Source of the DNA: Dunaliella salina
Lineage: Eukaryota; Chlorophyta; Chlorophyceae; Chlamydomonadales; Dunaliellaceae
Length of the DNA stretch: 31,272 nt
Reading direction: 5' to 3'
NCBI GenBank assembly: GCA_002284615.2
Contig: MU069446.1
Span: 411,777 to 443,048, forward strand
Every line of letters begins with the position of its first letter. Within the stretch, counting starts at the first letter, position 1. The translations under genes and the position numbers were made by a program. Shown here in pieces: positions 8,338 through 17,600 of the stretch. The notes beneath the pieces are model-generated. The model ran no database searches, was not told the DNA's origin, and was given only the letters and a program-made list of their open reading frames with translations.

Positions 8338-9185
8338 GTTGACGTCAGCTAGCGCTAGCTTGTCGCCTAGTGGAAAAAGCTCTCCCTTATGACGTCAACA
8401 AAATGCCAGTCCCGGGGGGGCCTGTAACACCCAAGTGCTTCGTGCTCTCCCGCGGTGTCGCTTCCCACAGCACGGCCTTGTAGCTAACACTAGCGCATTC
8501 TCCCTTATCTTTCCTGGCGCGTCTACAAACACGTTCCAGCGGTCTACTTCCGTACTTCATCCGCGGTTCCAGGCTTACATGAGTGGGCTACACTCAACAC
8601 GCATCGCGGGACCATTATTGTCCCCGCTCCGCCTCCTCCCAGGAGCAAACTGCTACCACTGGGACTCGAACTCGCGCCTCCACTGCCCCCTCTCCGGGAC
8701 TGGCATTTTGTTGAAGTTATAAGGGAGAGCTTCCAACTAGGCGACAAGCTAGCGCTAGCGGTGTCGCCTCCCGCAGCACGGCCTTGTAGCAAGCACTAGC
8801 GCGCTCTCCCTTATCTTTCCTGGCGCGTCTACAAACACGTTCCAGCGGTCTACTTCCGTACTTCATCCGCGGTTCCAGGCTTACATGAGTGGGCTACACT
8901 CAACACGCATCGCGGGACCATTATTGTCCCCGCTCCGCCTCCTCCCAGGAGCAAACTGCTACCACTGGGACTCGAACTCGCGCCTCCACTGCCCCCTCTC
9001 CGGGACTGGCATTTTGTTGAAGTTATAAGGGAGAGCTTCCAACTAGGCGACAAGCTAGCGCTAGCGGTGTCGCCTCCCGCAGCACGGCCTTGTAGCAAGC
9101 ACTAGCGCGCTCTCCCTTATCTTTCCTGGCGCGTCTACAAACACGTTCCAGCGGACTACTTCCGTACTTCATCCGCGGTTCCAGG
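8338..9185. mobile_element. 848-bp insert with 306-bp tandem repeats, inverted repeats and a B-box-like motif
   Basis: CCATTTCAAT flanks the insert (8328-8337 and 9186-9195), and excision restores the LINE frame VVHFNSSGSDL. It contains a left arm (8348-8415) that is the inverted complement of 8694-8759, sharing the 12-bp palindrome GCTAGCGCTAGC. Units of 306 bp start at 8454, 8760 and 9066, the last being partial. On the minus strand each full unit has GCGAGTTCGAGTCCC, which fits the RNA polymerase III B box (T-arm) of tRNA-derived SINEs; no convincing A box was found. The outer ends are not inverted repeats of each other. I do not recognise the family; it could be a SINE multimer or a foldback DNA element. 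Confidence 0.8.
8454..9185. repeat. 306-bp tandem repeat, 2.4 copies
   Basis: Copies at 8454-8759, 8760-9065 and 9066-9185. From about 8511 onward the first two appear essentially identical, because a minus-strand open frame of 82 codons is the same in both. The start of copy 1 differs at a few bases. The near-identity indicates a duplication much younger than the decay of the host LINE. Confidence 0.95.
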
Positions 9186-9195
9186 CCATTTCAAT

Positions 9196-10225
9196 TCCTC
9201 AGGGTCAGATCTGCCTGTCTTTCATGTTGGAGGGGTGCCACTGGCACACAAGGAGTCTTTTAAGTACCTCGGCATGATGTTTCACAAGCGCATGAGCATG
9301 ACTAAATCCTCTGAGCATGCTACTGGTTCGTTCATGTCTGCTTTCCGGGTCCGTCAATTTGTTCGTGAAAAGCACGCTGGATGTTAAACGTACCACTCCA
9401 AACTGGGCTGTTTTGCGGGAGTGTGGTCATGAGCCGCTGCAGTTTTATTGGTTCAGATCTGTTGTTAAAATGTATAATAGCATGCTCAGGTCCAATAGCG
9501 AGACGCTGAGAAGCGTGCTGAAAGCGGATCTGAACATTCATTCTCGTGAGTTTTCTTGCTGGACTGCTCCAGTTTTAGATGCCTTTCAAGGATTGCAACG
9601 CTGTGATTCCTTTGTTGATACTGTGTGGCAGGGTACTCCTATTTCTATTCAAGAGTTCACTGCTGACCTAAGGCACAGGTTGCGGGCAGTGTGGAGAGAT
9701 GTTGAGGGAGTAAACCCTCGGGAGACTTACAGTAGATTGGCAACCTATCAAACTTTGTTTGCAGTGCCTTTTGACGACAATGTGCGTGCCCCAGCCCGCT
9801 TACCGAGACACATGCATTTGGATCTGCCTCAACATGTCGTAAGGAATGTTAGCCGTTTCAGACTTAGGGCACACAGGTTGAAGGTAGAGACAGCGGCTTG
9901 GGATTCTCGAAACTCTCTCGTGTGTGATTGCTGTTCTAGTGCTGAGATTCAGGATGAAGTCCATGCCCTTTTGACGTGCAGAAACGCAGCTGTTTGTGAT
10001 TTGAGGAGAAAGTATGCTTATCTGTTCGACTGCTTCTCAGGTTTTTTTTCAATGGAACAACCTTATGTACAGCAAGTTAGTGTCCAGGCTGTGCATGATT
10101 TCCTCTTGCAACACAACAACAAGCTTTATTTGTTTATTTCTGAGCTTATGGATATTATGTTGGCTGGCGAGGACCAGTCACAGGCCGATCAGTCGAACAA
10201 TCTGGCTGAAGGTCCCCAAATGTAA
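9196..10225 (+). pseudogene. LINE ORF2 C-terminal region
   Basis: After the insert, the frame reads SSGSDLPVFHVGGVPL, KESFKYLGMMFHKR and AFRVRQFVREKHA. It then shifts, with loss of about 50 codons found in the relative at 2682-3858, into a 302-codon open frame from 9317. Landmarks are NWAVLRECGHEPLQ, CDCCSSAEIQDEVHALLTC (about 9929-9985, a Cys/His cluster as found at the C terminus of many LINE ORF2 proteins) and FLLQHNNKLYLFISELMD. The stop is TAA at 10223-10225. The 3' tail is short, with no poly(A). Confidence 0.82.
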
Positions 10226-10336
10226 ATCTGCATCTAAATATTATGAATCTAGGCCTTGCCAAGCACGAAGCTGAATCATGCCATCCCACAATCGACATCC
10301 ATCATTAACACCAAATATGATCTTCATGTCCAGGGG

Positions 10337-10342
<6 letters not shown>

Positions 10343-10385
<43 letters not shown>
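10343..10385 (+). repeat. Poly(G) tract, 43 G
   Basis: An uninterrupted run of G inside the 3' region of E2. The corresponding place in E1 (about 5311-5340) is only G-rich (GGGGGCTCCTGGGAGGGGG), so the run expanded after the copies separated. The exact length may be affected by sequencing error. Confidence 0.95.
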
Positions 10386-10597
10386 CTGGGTGCGCAGCGG
10401 AGGACTGCAGGAGAAGAAGAGTCCGGGCGTCCAGGAGCATGGCAGACAACCCCCCAGATCCTCATTTGCTCTGTCTGTCTCCTCGGCTAGTAGTATCTAG
10501 TGTAGGCTTAGAGTGCCTTCTAAGGCCTCTGTTAGCTTGTTAGTTAGGGACCTTCCCTTTATGCACGCGGCCTCCGGCTTGCATAGACTTTTCTTTT
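10386..10597 (+). repeat. 3' untranslated region and tail of the RNase H/endonuclease family (copy in E2)
   Basis: Aligns with 5311-5556 and ends in TTATGCACGCGGCCTCCGGC...GACTTTTCTTTTTCTTT. This is the best preserved copy of the shared 3' end. Confidence 0.75.
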
Positions 10598-11432
10598 TCT
10601 TTAATCCTTCTTCCTCTTATTATCGTAAAACTAGTCCTGCCAACATCAAGATGTTTCATGTGTACGCTTCTTTTGGCGCTGCTTCCAAAAATCAGCTCTT
10701 CAATAAAAGGAGCTACGCAAGGTACACACCCCGAGCATCAAGCATGTTGTGTATGATTCTTTGGTACTGCTTTCAATCAGTGTTGTTTCTTCTTTTTTTT
10801 CAAACTTTGACCCGCCAAGACTCCAATGATTGCAATGTGATAACAAAGAAAATCACTGCCAGAAAAGAACTCAAGCCTTTCAGCTACCCTTCCAGGAAAA
10901 GATTGGTAAAGGAAAGGAATGGTAGAGGAATGGTGAAATTCATGTCCAACATAGGCAAACATGCACCTGATGCATTCGGTACAAAACTGATTGTTGAATT
11001 TATTTAAAAACACAAAGAATTGATGGTTGCTGTAAATCAGAAAACAATACAGGTACAGTACAAGCACAAGCTGCATGAGGAACACTTATAAAAGACATGG
11101 ACTTAGTCACAACACACCCTTGCTGTCCCTGGTAAGCTGCAGTGAAATTGAGCGCTTCAAATCTGACGTTTGATCTGCAGGAAACAAAAGAAAGAAGAGA
11201 AAAGACAGAGAAAGACTTGCGCTTGCTCTGAGGACGCGTGCATTAAGGAAAGAGCCTCCCAATGACTCTCACCGACAACAAAAGACAAAACTATGTAGGC
11301 AGCTACATCAGTTGGGGAAAAAGAGACATTGGCACGCAAGAGCCTGAGTCCCCCCACCACAAGATTCGAGGCAGACAAGAAACAAGTGAAACACTGCGGA
11401 GGCAGTGAGAACACTCTTCACATCAATTCTGG
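10598..11432. other. Region downstream of the kinesin stop; no gene recognised
   Basis: The sequence lies 3' of the kinesin stop (which reads on the minus strand), so part of it is probably 3' untranslated region. I saw no TGTAA on the minus strand here, the usual green-algal poly(A) signal. An AAATAAA lies on the minus strand at about 11000. No protein motif was found in the open frames. Confidence 0.45.
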
Positions 11433-11584
11433 CAGGCTCATTTCCCAGAGGATGCTTGCAGCTTTGCCAGCAGGCTCATTTCCCAGAGGACGCTTGCAGC
11501 TTTGCCAGCAGGCTCGTTTCCCAGAGGATGCTTGCAGCTTTGCCAGCAGGCTCATTTCCCAGAGGACGCTTGCAGCTTTGCCAG
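11433..11584 (-). repeat. 38-bp tandem repeat of the kinesin stop-codon region (four units)
   Basis: Units begin at 11433, 11471, 11509 and 11547, exactly 38 bp apart. Read on the minus strand, each carries the end of the last exon (CTGGCAAAGCTGCAAGC, TCCTCTGGGAAA) and the place of the stop; the unit at 11509 has CGA instead of TGA. The unit at 11547 is the real end of the coding sequence, and the other three lie downstream. Confidence 0.95.
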
Positions 11585-11640
11585 CAGTTGCTGCTTGGCC
11601 ACATAGAAACGCACAATGTCCTGGTCAGCCTCTGGGTTGC
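11552..11640 (-). CDS. Kinesin-9 terminal exon (exon 7 of 7 seen)
   Basis: The acceptor TTTGCAG precedes GC AAC CCA GAG on the minus strand. Joined to the final G of the previous exon, it completes a Gly codon, giving LTG-NPEADQDIVRFYVAKQQ. This matches the conserved C-terminal motif of KIF9 (LTG...DSDIIAF-x-KARQ). It ends LLAKLQASSGK and TGA at 11552-11554. The last part of the exon is the first unit of the 38-bp array downstream. Confidence 0.9.
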
Positions 11641-14600
11641 CTGCAAAGGTGATACATGTGGGCACAGTCTAACATGAGAAGGTGCGTTCAAAATTGACGA
11701 AGGGGAAGGTAAAGCAAGCATACATAGGTTCGACTAGCTATGGATGGGCCTGTGCACGCTAGCTGTACGTTTGCAGTTAGATTCCGCTTGTTGTGGCCAT
11801 GCAGCAGCGGCTTGCAGCAGCGGCAGCAGCGTGGAATGTGGTGTGAGCTAGAGGCTTGCGGAAATGCAGCTGTGGCATGGAGTGTGCGTTAGATGCTGGA
11901 GGAGTGGTGTAGGCAGCAACAGAGGGGGGCCAGGCATCGAGCAGAGGCATGTATTTTGTAAGGCAAGTGGAGGGTTGAGACTGTGTTCTTGGGGCCGTAC
12001 ATGGCTTGCACTGAATAATGTGTCGGCACTAGGGTCAAAGGGCTGTCCCACAGGCTCCTGCTCGTGGTCAGCAGCTGCGTGATTGCGCAGACTGTAGCTG
12101 TGCTCGGCAAATGGCTGCTGGGCATGGCCTTCCTTGCTTGATCTCCGCTTGCTCTTGAAGGTCTGGAACTCCTGTCTTTCAGTAAGAATGTGCCAGGGAG
12201 CATGCACTTAGCAGTACTTACTGAGTACTGTGCAAAAACGAAAACACCACGCATAAATATCGTTTTTTCCCCTGCATGGTGGCTGCGTGCACAAATAATG
12301 AGGTTGTGAGTGGTCAAGTTTGGTTTTGCGCGATTGTGTAAAATAATCAATCTCAGGGTGCGCTGTTGATGCGTGGTTGCTAGACTAATGGTTCTTTGCA
12401 TGTGCGTGATGAGTCCATTTCTGCACGGTATGGGGGAAAACGCCAGCAAACACGTGCAGCAGACACCTGCACATGCAACTTTCAGCCTGGGGAAGGATCC
12501 TTGCCAGTCGGTGAGAGGGTGGCCTGTGAAGACACACAAGGGAAAGGTGCTACCTATACAGGGAGAGGAAAACTTCCCAGCACCAATGCGGGAAGATGCA
12601 TCATCCCAGAGGAGCTTCCCTGAAAATCCATAACATGATATACCGCCATAGCATCATACACCTGAGGCCTTTCTGCAGCGCCTCCTTCCTGCATTCTTTG
12701 ATTTATCTACCGTATTGATGTTGGGTACCTTGCGAAGAAACAATCAACTGTCAGTGCCCCGCGCAAGATTTCAGCATCAGCAGAAATCACTTTTCCTGAC
12801 GCCTCGCAAGGTGCGCTTGCTCTAATTGTGGCCTTTCTAGTGCTCAGAAATGCAACCACATGCAGTCATGGGTCAGCAGACCCTTTTTGACGTGGTGCAC
12901 GAGCGCAAGCAGCCGTGAGTTGTTAGTTAGTGGACCTTCCCTTAATGCATGCGGCCTCTGGCTTGCGCAGACTTTTCTTTTCTTTTTCTTTTTCAGCCGT
13001 GAGGTGGGTCAGCCGAGGGCAATCCGCCCGCCACCACTTCTGTCCGTGTGCCCAGACGCAGCAGCTGGAGCAGCATGCAGCAACTACAGGCCTTCTCCTC
13101 TGTCCCCAGGGCCTAGGCCGGAGCTCCATGCATCATCATCATCAGGGGCAGGCCCCGGGGGTGGTGTGGGCGCCAGCATGCATAGCTGGTCAGAAACATC
13201 TCAGATACAGAGGGGGAGACCACGGAGGAGGCTGAGGACATGGACACACGACTGAGGGGGTGCATGCAGCCTTGGACCAGGCCTGAGCGCCGTTTGATGC
13301 TGAACGTTTTTGGTTGTTCGCAAATTTTGCCAACTTCTGGACCCCCCTCGCGAGTTTCAAAGACGCAAAGAAAATTATGAAATTATATTCAGCACCTCGC
13401 AAGACAGCAGCGTCACAAGATGGTGGCGTCGGTTCGGTATTCTACATGAGGCTCTCCAGAGTCTGCCCAATCCTTTGGAGCTAGCCACTCATTGTGGGAA
13501 CGTGCAGCTGTTGCAGGCAGGTCTTGCCCCATACAGTCTCCATGCGCTTGTTGCCTCACTCTGAATCTCTGCTTTCGGCAAGCAGGACGTCGTCAACAGA
13601 CCCCAGTGGACGTCTGGAATAGGTCCCCGCAGTGCACTGGCTCCACATAGGAAAAGAGCATGATAGCAAAGCATTCGAGGTAATGCTGCTAGGCCTTCAC
13701 AGGTGGTATAGACATTAAGCACAGGTGGCAAGCAGAGCTCACAGCTTAAAATATATCCAGTTGCTGCTAATAGAATACGGATTAGACTAAAATGGAAATA
13801 TGGGAGATGAGGACTGCAGGAGGGCCATGATGAGCCACAAAGTCTACGTTTTAAGAAGCCTACATTTTACCACTGGATCTTTGGATTTCATATTTCGAGA
13901 GGGAAAAAGAGGGGTCCACGGTAGGTGAAGATTCTTGATGTCAAACAGAATGCCCATCGCTGCTGGTGCGCAACCCCTGCAAACCTTTTGCTTGATATGA
14001 CGGGAGGCTCTCTATGCCTCAAGCGATGTCGACATTATTTAAATGTGTAATGCACCAGTGCCACCATTCTTTAAAGCACGTTACACACATGGAGTGCATT
14101 GCCTCCCCCCTCAACCCCCCCTCTCTCTCCCTCTCTCTCTTTTGCTTGGTATCATCTCTCTTGCTTTTTCTCTCAGTCCCAAGTGTCCAAGCCATGCAAC
14201 ACAGCAGCTCTCCCCATGCCGGACAGCCTAAACCACCACTTGCAACTAGTCCACAGCTGCCTGTGGATGCTGTTGCATGGTTTCAACTTGAGGAAATTAA
14301 AACCTACATCATACCAAACAATTTTCCTCACAGCTTCCCGAACAAGCGCACCTCAGACCCAAATGCATTGCAGATCCGACCTTCCCTTGGGATGCTTGCT
14401 GCATGCCTTATCACGAGGGTTGTGTAAGCAGGGTTGCGAAGTTGGCAAAGGAGGCTTCAAAGAGGGCTAGAGAGGCCCCAAAGAGGCTCTTCGACCCTAT
14501 GTTGCCATGTGCACAATCCTCTTCCCCCAATCCTCATCATCTTCTTCACCAATCCCAACTTATTGTACCATCACAAGCCCCCTCACACACCCAGACCCCC

Positions 14601-17600
14601 GACCATCCCTTGAGATACTTGCTGCATGGCGCAAGCACTCACACAAGAGGCAAGCCCGCGCAGAGCTTCCAAGCCCTTCAGGCTGCATAGCCTCCTGGCA
14701 AGCCCAATCTACCTGCGACAGAGCAAAACAGCTTGCAGTGCAGCGCGTACTCACCCGAAAGGCAGGGGCGCGCAGCCTCCAGGACTGCAGTGGTATCCAC
14801 ACCCTTCACTTCCAACGGAGGTGAAGCACGAGAAGGACATTCAGTGCAGCGCGTACTCACCCGCGAGGCAGGGGCGCGCAGCCTTCAGGACTTCAGTGGT
14901 ACCCACACTCTTCACGTCCAACGGAGGTGAAGCACACGAAGGACTTTCAGTGCAGTGAGCACTCACCAGTAAGGCAGGGGCGCACAGCTCCCAGGACTTT
15001 TGGGGTCCATGCGCCCTTCAAGTCCAATGGAGGTGAAGCACACAAAAGACATTCAGTGCTGCACGCACTCGCCAGTGAGGTAGGAATGCACAGCTTCCAG
15101 GACTTTGGGGTCCACACCCTTCAAATCCAATGGGAGGTACGCACACAAAAGAGGTTTGGTGCAGCACGCAATCACCTGTAAGGTAGGGGCGCGCAGCTTC
15201 CAGGACTTTGGGGTCCACGCTCTTCATGTCCAACGCAGGAGGAGCAGCTGGCCCTCCTACAGGGGCGGCGGCGCTTTGACCCACAGCACCACCAGCAAGG
15301 GCAGGACTCGCTTGAGCAGGGCTCTCGCCCCACGCAACTCGTACACCACCCCCTGTGGCACTAGGCCCAGGGGCAGCAGCCGAAGCACCTGTGAGGAAGG
15401 TACACGCAGAGGAGATGCTGTTGGGTATAGAGCTATAGGGAGGAAGAAAAGAGGGGCCCTGGCCCCATACAACTCGCACACCACCCCCGGTGGCACTCAG
15501 CCCAGGGGCAGCAGCCAAAGCACATGTGAGGAAGGTACACGCAGAGCAGATGCTGTTGGGTATAGAGCAATAGGGAGGAAGGAAAGAGAGGCTCTGGCCC
15601 CATGCAACTCGCACACCACCCCCTGTGGCACTCAGCCCAGGGGCAGCAGCCAAAGCACCTGTGAGGAAAGTACACGCAGAGGAGATGCTGTTGGGTATAG
15701 AGCAACAGGGAGGAAGGAAAGAGGGGCTCTGGCCCCATGCGACTCGCACACCACCCCCGGTGGCACTCAGCCCAGGGGCAGCAGCTGAAGCACCTGTGAG
15801 GGAGGCACACGCAGGGAAGATGCTGTGAGGTATTGTATCTAGTGAGTGAGAAGAAGAACAGAGGGCTCTCACTCCATGCAACTTGCACACCACCCTGTGT
15901 GGCATTGGACCCAGGGGCAGCAGCTGAAGCACCTACAAGGAAGGCACAAAAAAGGGGGAAGTGCGGTGAAAGGGGAGAATTTTCAGGGCAGGGGCCCAGG
16001 GGTAGCAGCTCCTGAAGCACCTGCGAGGATGGCACACACAGAGGGGATGCTGCGAGATCTCGAGCGAGTGGGAGGAAGGAATGTGTGGAGACGGGGACCA
16101 GCTCTTGAGGAGCAGGCTGCACCTGCTTCAGCAATGTCCTTCAGGCACCTGCTTGGGTGTGCTTGAGGCAGGGTTACAAGGCCTCCAGTCAAAATGACTG
16201 ACTGCTAGCCTGATCATAAAAAAAGGAGAGTTTTATGAAGGAAAGGATAAAGCTTGATTTTTTTCCAAATACTGGAAAAATGCTCCTTGAGGCAGATGCT
16301 TCGCTAATGCTCCTTGAGGCAAATGCTTGGCTCATCATTCAATACAAAGCAAGTAGGAGGAAGGAACGTGTGAAGACAGGGACCAGCTCTCGAGGAGCAG
16401 GCCGAACCTTTAGGCACCTGCTTGGGTGCACTCCTCGAGACAGTTGTTTGGGTGCGTTCCTTTATAAAAAAGCTTGGGTGTGCCCCTTCAGGAGTTTACC
16501 TGGAGGGGCACCGAAGGGGCTGGACCATGGGCAAATTAGGGAGCAGGATGGGGCACTGAAACGAGTGCACAGCAAAATGCATGGGGCCTGCTGTGCACCA
16601 GCACAAACAGGGGCAGAAGAAGGAGTGCACAGCAAGGTACACCCAAAAAGGACTGGGTCGAGAGCAGGTTGGGGAGCAAAGCTCCATGGCATCAAGCCTA
16701 AGAGAGAGCCCTTGGCTAGCTGTCAATCATTTTAGCCTTTTGCTTGCGAAACTTGCAACCTTAGAGGAGGCTTGCCATCCATCTACTTATTCACCATTCC
16801 CCACCCCGACACAGGCACCTGCACGCGCCAGTGGCCCCCCTGACGCAGCTGCTGATGGTCTACACTGGTGCCCAGCAGGCTACCCTAGAGCTAATCCATT
16901 TCAACCCTTATCCACACACCTGCGCGCGCCAGTGCTGCTGCCCCTGCAGCACTAGTGGCTGTTTAAGGTCTAGAATGGTGCCCAAAAGATTACAGATCAC
17001 ATGAGAAAGTTGGCCTTGTGTAAAACAATTGACTGCTAGCCTATTCATGAAAAAGAGAAGTCCATGTTCAATAGGCGATCCTAGCATGCCCATTCCTCAA
17101 CCCTCATCCATGCACCTGCGCGCGCCAGTGCTGCCGCCTCAGCAGCCGCTGCTGATGGTCGAGAAAAGTGCCCAGCAGGCCATTATAGAGCTTATCCATT
17201 CCTTCCATTCCTTCATGCGCATGCAGGTGCGTGGATGAGGGTTGAGGAATGTACGTATCCACTCTCCTCATCCATCGCATGCATCCTCTACCCTCATCCA
17301 TGCACCTGCTTGTGCCAGTGCCGCCGCCCGTGCTGGCAGCTGCTGGTCTGGACTGATGCCCAAAAGGTTACAGGTTACAGGAAAAAGATGGCCTCCTGTA
17401 AAAGCGAATAACTGCTAGCCTAGACATAAAAAAAGGAGATGTCCATTAGGCCATCCAAGAGCCTGTCCATCCCTCTAACCTCATTCACGCACCTGCACGA
17501 GCCAGTGCTGCCGCCCCTGCCGCACTGGCGGCTGCCGGTCTGGACCCTGCGCCTACCGAGAAGTCCCCTGATGCAGAGGGCGAGCTCATGCTGCTGCCGT

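Larger units (their letters stand above)
5799..10243 (+). mobile_element. APE-type LINE inserted in E2 (TGAAT duplication), itself interrupted
   Basis: A nearly full-length ORF2 of a non-LTR retrotransposon with apurinic-type endonuclease, reverse transcriptase and a C-terminal Cys/His region. The sequence TGAAT flanks it at 5794-5798 and 10244-10248, and excision restores the E2 frame. It starts within the first residues of the endonuclease (ENINGI), so it is slightly 5'-truncated. It is dead: it has several frameshifts, a 10-bp tandem duplication (GGGATTAATC at 6548-6567), an 848-bp insert at 8338-9185, and a loss of about 50 codons near 9378 compared with the minus-strand relative at 2682-3858. 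It is probably L1-like among algal LINEs; the clade is not certain. Confidence 0.85.
5700..10597 (+). mobile_element. Retroelement E2: second copy of the RNase H/endonuclease family, split by a LINE
   Basis: Only the 3' end of this copy is recognisable. The segment 5700-5798 encodes VPLHISSIGVAGTIYYTIKPLLN, and 10249-10597 continues with LGLAKHEAESCHPTIDIHH followed by a stop and the family 3' untranslated region and tail. Joining 5798 to 10249 gives one uninterrupted reading, PLLNLGLAKHEAE, matching the E1 order (NPIQIWA, AIQRL). The LINE at 5799-10243 and one TGAAT copy separate the two parts. The 5' boundary is uncertain; E2 may begin just after the E1 tail at about 5557. Confidence 0.7.

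Noticed and set aside
8544..9098. Two identical 82-codon minus-strand genes
   Set aside because: They are shadows of the 306-bp tandem repeat, Ser/Gly-rich, and have no recognisable motif.
11889..12539. Minus-strand open frames, including one starting EFQTFKSKRRSS after an AG
   Set aside because: Exons 6 and 7 of the kinesin join directly in phase and match the KIF9 C terminus, so no exon is needed here. Kept only as a possible cassette exon.
12860..13255. Plus-strand open frame of 131 codons as a gene or as an exon pair interrupted by an intron-forming insert
   Set aside because: It runs through a truncated retroelement tail and lies antisense inside a kinesin intron. No homology was recognised on either side.
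15018..15932. Single 304-codon minus-strand protein
   Set aside because: It is exon 6 read through the 135-bp array of exon edges. The repeats contain intron sequence and splice sites, so it is not one continuous exon on present evidence.
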